DNA of 64,000 bases from GCA-2731375 sp964344935 (GTDB lineage Bacteria; Pseudomonadota; Alphaproteobacteria; GCA-2731375): contig CAYFPL010000001.1 in the NCBI GenBank assembly GCA_964344935.1, forward strand, positions 372,001 to 436,000. Direction: 5' to 3'. The notes below the pieces were generated by a model, which was not told where the DNA came from, made no database searches, and was given only the letters and a program-made list of their open reading frames with translations. The translations under genes and the position numbers were made by a program. Positions 61,146 through 64,000 of the stretch are shown piece by piece (the stretch's first letter is position 1; every line of letters starts with the position of its first letter).

Positions 61146-63407
61146 TTAAGACCGGCGCCGTCGCTTGCGGTTTCCCCTCTTGGCGGCATCGCTGCGTCTG
61201 CTGCCTTTCGCGCGGGCCCTTCCTATGCGCGGCCGGCCACGGGCACCTTCCATGGTCTGGACTGTTGCTGACGGCAGTTCAAAGATCAGGCCGCCGGTAA
61301 GCGTGTTGACTTCTGCCAGACGGACAGTGAGTTCGTCACCCAACCGGTAACGTCGGCCCGAGGCATCGCCAAACAAGGCATTCTGCGTCTCGTCCAGCAC
61401 ATAATAGTCGTCGTGCAGGTTACGCATTGGAAGCAGACCGTCAGCACCGGTATCGACCAGCGTCAGGAACAGCCCGGCCCTGGAAACCCCATTTACACGG
61501 GCAGCGAATTCAGCCCCCTCCCGATCCGCCAAGAATGCGGCCATGTAGCGGTCGTTGGCGTCCCGTTCGGCGACCATGGCGCGGCGCTCGGTATTGGATA
61601 TGTGCTCCGACGTCGCCGCCAGACCACCAATTTCCTCATCCCGCAATCCATCCTTGCCGAAACCGCCGCCCCGGATAAGAGCGCGATGCACCAGTAAATC
61701 GGAATAGCGCCGGATCGGAGACGTGAAATGCGCATAGCGGGACCGGGCCAGTCCAAAATGCCCAATGTTTTCAGGATCATAACGAGCCTGGGATTGGGAC
61801 CGCAGGATCGATTGGTTGACCGCCTCCCATTGCTCGGTGCCTTTCGCCTTTGCCAGAATGCGGTTGAACAGTTCCGGACGCAGGCGTTCGCCCAGGCTGA
61901 AGGAGAGGTTCAGGCTGGCCAGAAAATCACGCAGACCCACAAGTTTTTCCCGGTCGGGCAGGTCGTGTACCCGGTATACGCAAGGCATCTTCTGCGCTTC
62001 CAGGGTCTCGGCAGCTGCCACATTGGCCTCGACCATGAACTCTTCGATCACCCTGTGGGAATCCAGACGTTGCCGCGGGTGCACGTCTATCACCTGACCG
62101 TCCTCGCCCAGAAGCACCTTCATTTCCGGCAGATCCAAATCCAAAGGATGGCGCGCCTCGCGCGCCCGCATCAAGGCGCCCCAGGCGCCATACAGAGGTT
62201 CGATGACCTCCGCCAGCAGTTCGGCGGTCTGTTCGTTCGGGGATCCGTCGTGGGCCGCTTGCAAATCTTCGTAGATCACCCGAGCCGTCGAGCGGATCAT
62301 GGCCCGATGGAACTTGTGCTCAAGACGCCGCCCGTTGGGATCGAGGCGCATGGTCACGGCCAGCACCGGCCTGTCCTCGCCGGGGCGCAAGGAACAAAGG
62401 TTGTTGGACAGCGCTTCGGGCAGCATGGGCACAACCCGGTCTGGAAAATAGACAGAATTGCCCCGCTTGCGCGCCTCGCGATCCAGGGCGCTGCCAGGGC
62501 GCACATAATGGGCCACATCCGCAATGGCGACGATGACCTGCCAGCCACCCTGGTTATTAGGGTCATCGTCGGGCGCGGCCCAAACCGCATCGTCGAAATC
62601 GCGGGCGTCGGCACCGTCGATGGTAATCAATGGCAGATGGCGCATATCCTCCCGTGCGCCCAGCGCGACAGGTTTCGCGGCCTCCGCCTCGGCCAAGGCC
62701 TCGTCGGTAAAGACATCGGGAATGTCATTACTGTGAATAGCGATCAGCGAAATAGCACGGCTATCCTCAAATCCGCCAAGGACCTCCACGACCCGCGCTT
62801 CGCGTAAACCGCCGCGGCGACCTAACAGCACATCGGCTACAACCAAGTCTCCCCGCCGGGCGCCGCCGTTTTGACCCTTTTCCACCGCATAGTCGGATTT
62901 GTGACGCCGATCAGTCGGCCGGATGCGGGGACCTTGGCCCGGCACTTCCGCATAGACGCCGATCAGCCGCTCCGGGCCCTTGGGTAGGACGCGGATGATC
63001 GACGCTTCATAGCCTTTGCCTTTCTTGTTCAGGCGGGCCAGCACCCGATCGCCCACACCGACGTCGGCGTTACGGCGCGGATCAGGCATCAAAGTGATGG
63101 CCGGCGGCGGTGCATCATCTTCGCCCCGCTGCATGGGTTCGGCATAGAGCCGTGCATCATCATCGACAGCTGAAATGCGCAGCACGGCAACGGGCGGCAA
63201 CGCACCGCTCTCTGTATAGCGTTTGCCACGACCGCGCCCTATGGCGCCTTCGGCCGCCAGTTCCTTAAGGATGCCGCGCAGTTCGGTTCTGTCCGCGCCC
63301 TTGATGCCGAATGCCCGGGCGATTTCGCGCCGCCCCACGGGCCCGGGCTGTTCGTCGATGAACTTCTTGATCTCGGCCTTGTCAGGCAAGCCGCGGGGAT
63401 TACTCAA
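61146..63407 (-). CDS. rnr: Ribonuclease R
   Basis: The 753-residue exoribonuclease has an N-terminal winged-helix, cold-shock domains, the RNB catalytic domain (TIDGADARDFDDAVW with the metal-binding Asp residues) and a C-terminal S1 domain. The C-terminal tail is rich in Arg and Lys (GNRKRRRRS). It degrades structured RNA 3' to 5'. Its ATG overlaps the stop of topA (ATGA), so the two are co-translated. Confidence 0.95.
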   Translation of the reverse strand: MSNPRGLPDKAEIKKFIDEQPGPVGRREIARAFGIKGADRTELRGILKELAAEGAIGRGRGKRYTESGALPPVAVLRISAVDDDARLYAEPMQRGEDDAPPPAITLMPDPRRNADVGVGDRVLARLNKKGKGYEASIIRVLPKGPERLIGVYAEVPGQGPRIRPTDRRHKSDYAVEKGQNGGARRGDLVVADVLLGRRGGLREARVVEVLGGFEDSRAISLIAIHSNDIPDVFTDEALAEAEAAKPVALGAREDMRHLPLITIDGADARDFDDAVWAAPDDDPNNQGGWQVIVAIADVAHYVRPGSALDREARKRGNSVYFPDRVVPMLPEALSNNLCSLRPGEDRPVLAVTMRLDPNGRRLEHKFHRAMIRSTARVIYEDLQAAHDGSPNEQTAELLAEVIEPLYGAWGALMRAREARHPLDLDLPEMKVLLGEDGQVIDVHPRQRLDSHRVIEEFMVEANVAAAETLEAQKMPCVYRVHDLPDREKLVGLRDFLASLNLSFSLGERLRPELFNRILAKAKGTEQWEAVNQSILRSQSQARYDPENIGHFGLARSRYAHFTSPIRRYSDLLVHRALIRGGGFGKDGLRDEEIGGLAATSEHISNTERRAMVAERDANDRYMAAFLADREGAEFAARVNGVSRAGLFLTLVDTGADGLLPMRNLHDDYYVLDETQNALFGDASGRRYRLGDELTVRLAEVNTLTGGLIFELPSATVQTMEGARGRPRIGRARAKGSRRSDAAKRGNRKRRRRS

Positions 63408-64000
63408 TCGGACGGTCCTGCGGTCAGCCCGTCAGGTTCCGCCACCGGCGGCGGCGTTTTCTTCGGCTTCGCCTTTGCTTTCGCTTTTGTCTTGGTCTTC
63501 GCTTTGGCTTTCGATTTGGCCTTTGGCTTGGCCTTGATAGTCTTCTGCCCGGCCTTTTCCGCCTTGGCCTGAAGCAGGGCCAGGGCCTCGTCCATGGACA
63601 TGGCCATGGGATCGGAAGTCTTGGGCACCGTCGCGTTCAGCTTCTTATATTTGACGTAGGGACCAAAGCGGCCATCAAGAATTTTGATCTCGCCGCCGTC
63701 GGGGTGCTCGCCGAGGGTGCGAATGGTATTCGCGCCACGCCGGCCGCCGCCCTTTGCCATACTCTCGGCGATGACGGTGACCGCGTGGTTCAGGCCGATG
63801 GTCAGCGCATCCTGGGTGGACTCCAGCTTGTGATAGCGGCTTTCGCTCTGCACATAAGGACCGAAACGGCCGATGCCGGCGAATATGGGCTTGCCGGTTT
63901 CGGGGTGGTCTCCCACGAGACGGGGCAGCTTGATCAACTTCAGCGCCAGGTCCAAATCCAGTTCTCCGACGGAGATATCCTCAGGCAGACCGGCCCGTTT
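63404..64000 (-). CDS. topA: DNA topoisomerase I, C-terminal 198 residues (runs off the right edge)
   Basis: The frame is open to the right edge. It has C-terminal topoisomerase I repeats (GRFGPYVQSESRYHKLE, DGRFGPYVKYKKLNATVP) typical of the alphaproteobacterial type, then a tail of alternating Lys and Ala (about 25 of 50 residues) ending KKTPPPVAEPDGLTAGPSD. The enzyme relaxes negative supercoils; the basic tail likely adds DNA contact. It is encoded just upstream of rnr with a 4-base overlap. Confidence 0.95.
   Translation of the reverse strand, partial: KRAGLPEDISVGELDLDLALKLIKLPRLVGDHPETGKPIFAGIGRFGPYVQSESRYHKLESTQDALTIGLNHAVTVIAESMAKGGGRRGANTIRTLGEHPDGGEIKILDGRFGPYVKYKKLNATVPKTSDPMAMSMDEALALLQAKAEKAGQKTIKAKPKAKSKAKAKTKTKAKAKAKPKKTPPPVAEPDGLTAGPSD

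Noticed and set aside
1..64000. Search by eye for tRNA, rRNA, CRISPR arrays, insertion sequences, integrases, toxin-antitoxin pairs and known defence genes.
   Set aside because: None was found; the window is dense with housekeeping and metabolic genes and shows no repeats of CRISPR or IS type.

Overview
The window reads as a piece of chromosome from a GC-rich, free-living alphaproteobacterium, most likely in or near the Rhodospirillales. The assignment is an inference from gene content: a DUF3572–divK–pleD–rpmG neighbourhood, an EipB/DUF1849 protein, a DUF1194 protein, DUF983, a DinB polymerase with an N-terminal zinc ribbon, and a bactofilin paired with an M23 peptidase. No tRNA, rRNA, insertion sequence, prophage or CRISPR array was seen. 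Genes are dense, usually a few bases apart or overlapping. The longest stretch without a gene is 675-939 (265 bases), and it holds a perfect dyad at 779-801.

Layout. 1-674 is the start of an acidic, unrecognised protein that runs off the left edge. 940-3681 holds a hotdog thioesterase, a CxxCxxCC protein and a citrate-synthase-fold lyase whose two usual histidines look replaced. 3683-10601 is a complete oligopeptide ABC importer operon (binding protein, two permeases, two ATPases) ending in a serine beta-lactamase-fold hydrolase. 10772-13474 carries nadE and the envelope protein EipB. 13494-16629 is a tight four-gene operon (DUF3572, HAD phosphatase, ROK kinase, DinB) divergent from divK-pleD, followed by a strong terminator shared with rpmG. 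18936-22938 has two tandem NUDT19-like Nudix hydrolases, a rhodanese, and an Nfu-type protein translationally coupled to an ATP-grasp enzyme. 22940-27100 is a mixed accessory stretch: GST, ArsR-SRPBCC, TauD dioxygenase, cupin, split YeeE/YedE pair.

27275-42340 is metabolic: glutathione reductase, a five-gene beta-oxidation operon with an embedded TauD dioxygenase and an MFS exporter, a Pmp3-like peptide, an OmpA lipoprotein, NudC, and an acyl-CoA operon (NMO-like flavoprotein, CoA-transferase, transglutaminase-like protein, acyl-CoA dehydrogenase, DUF1194). 42329-51125 has an APH-like kinase, two single-domain response regulators divergent from a soluble histidine kinase, an MFS transporter, a DAO oxidoreductase, a TPR-methyltransferase fusion and a luciferase-like oxidoreductase. 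51179-56376 is a six-gene minus-strand operon (SDR, epimerase, luciferase-like monooxygenase, ICL/PEP-mutase-like lyase, DUF3291, exported ankyrin protein); a 68-N assembly gap lies in the 5' end of the DUF3291 gene. 56449-64000 is a cell-envelope and information-processing end: a pseudo-receiver protein, a DUF455 ferritin-like protein, a membrane-anchored coiled-coil M23 peptidase overlapping a bactofilin, DUF983, RNase R and the 3' end of topA.

No single locus is an obvious new defence or mobile system. The best candidates for new biology are the TTGA-coupled Nfu/ATP-grasp pair, the transglutaminase-like protein inside an acyl-CoA operon, the SDR-to-ankyrin operon, the pseudo-receiver next to the bactofilin/M23 locus, and the partial acidic protein at the left edge.
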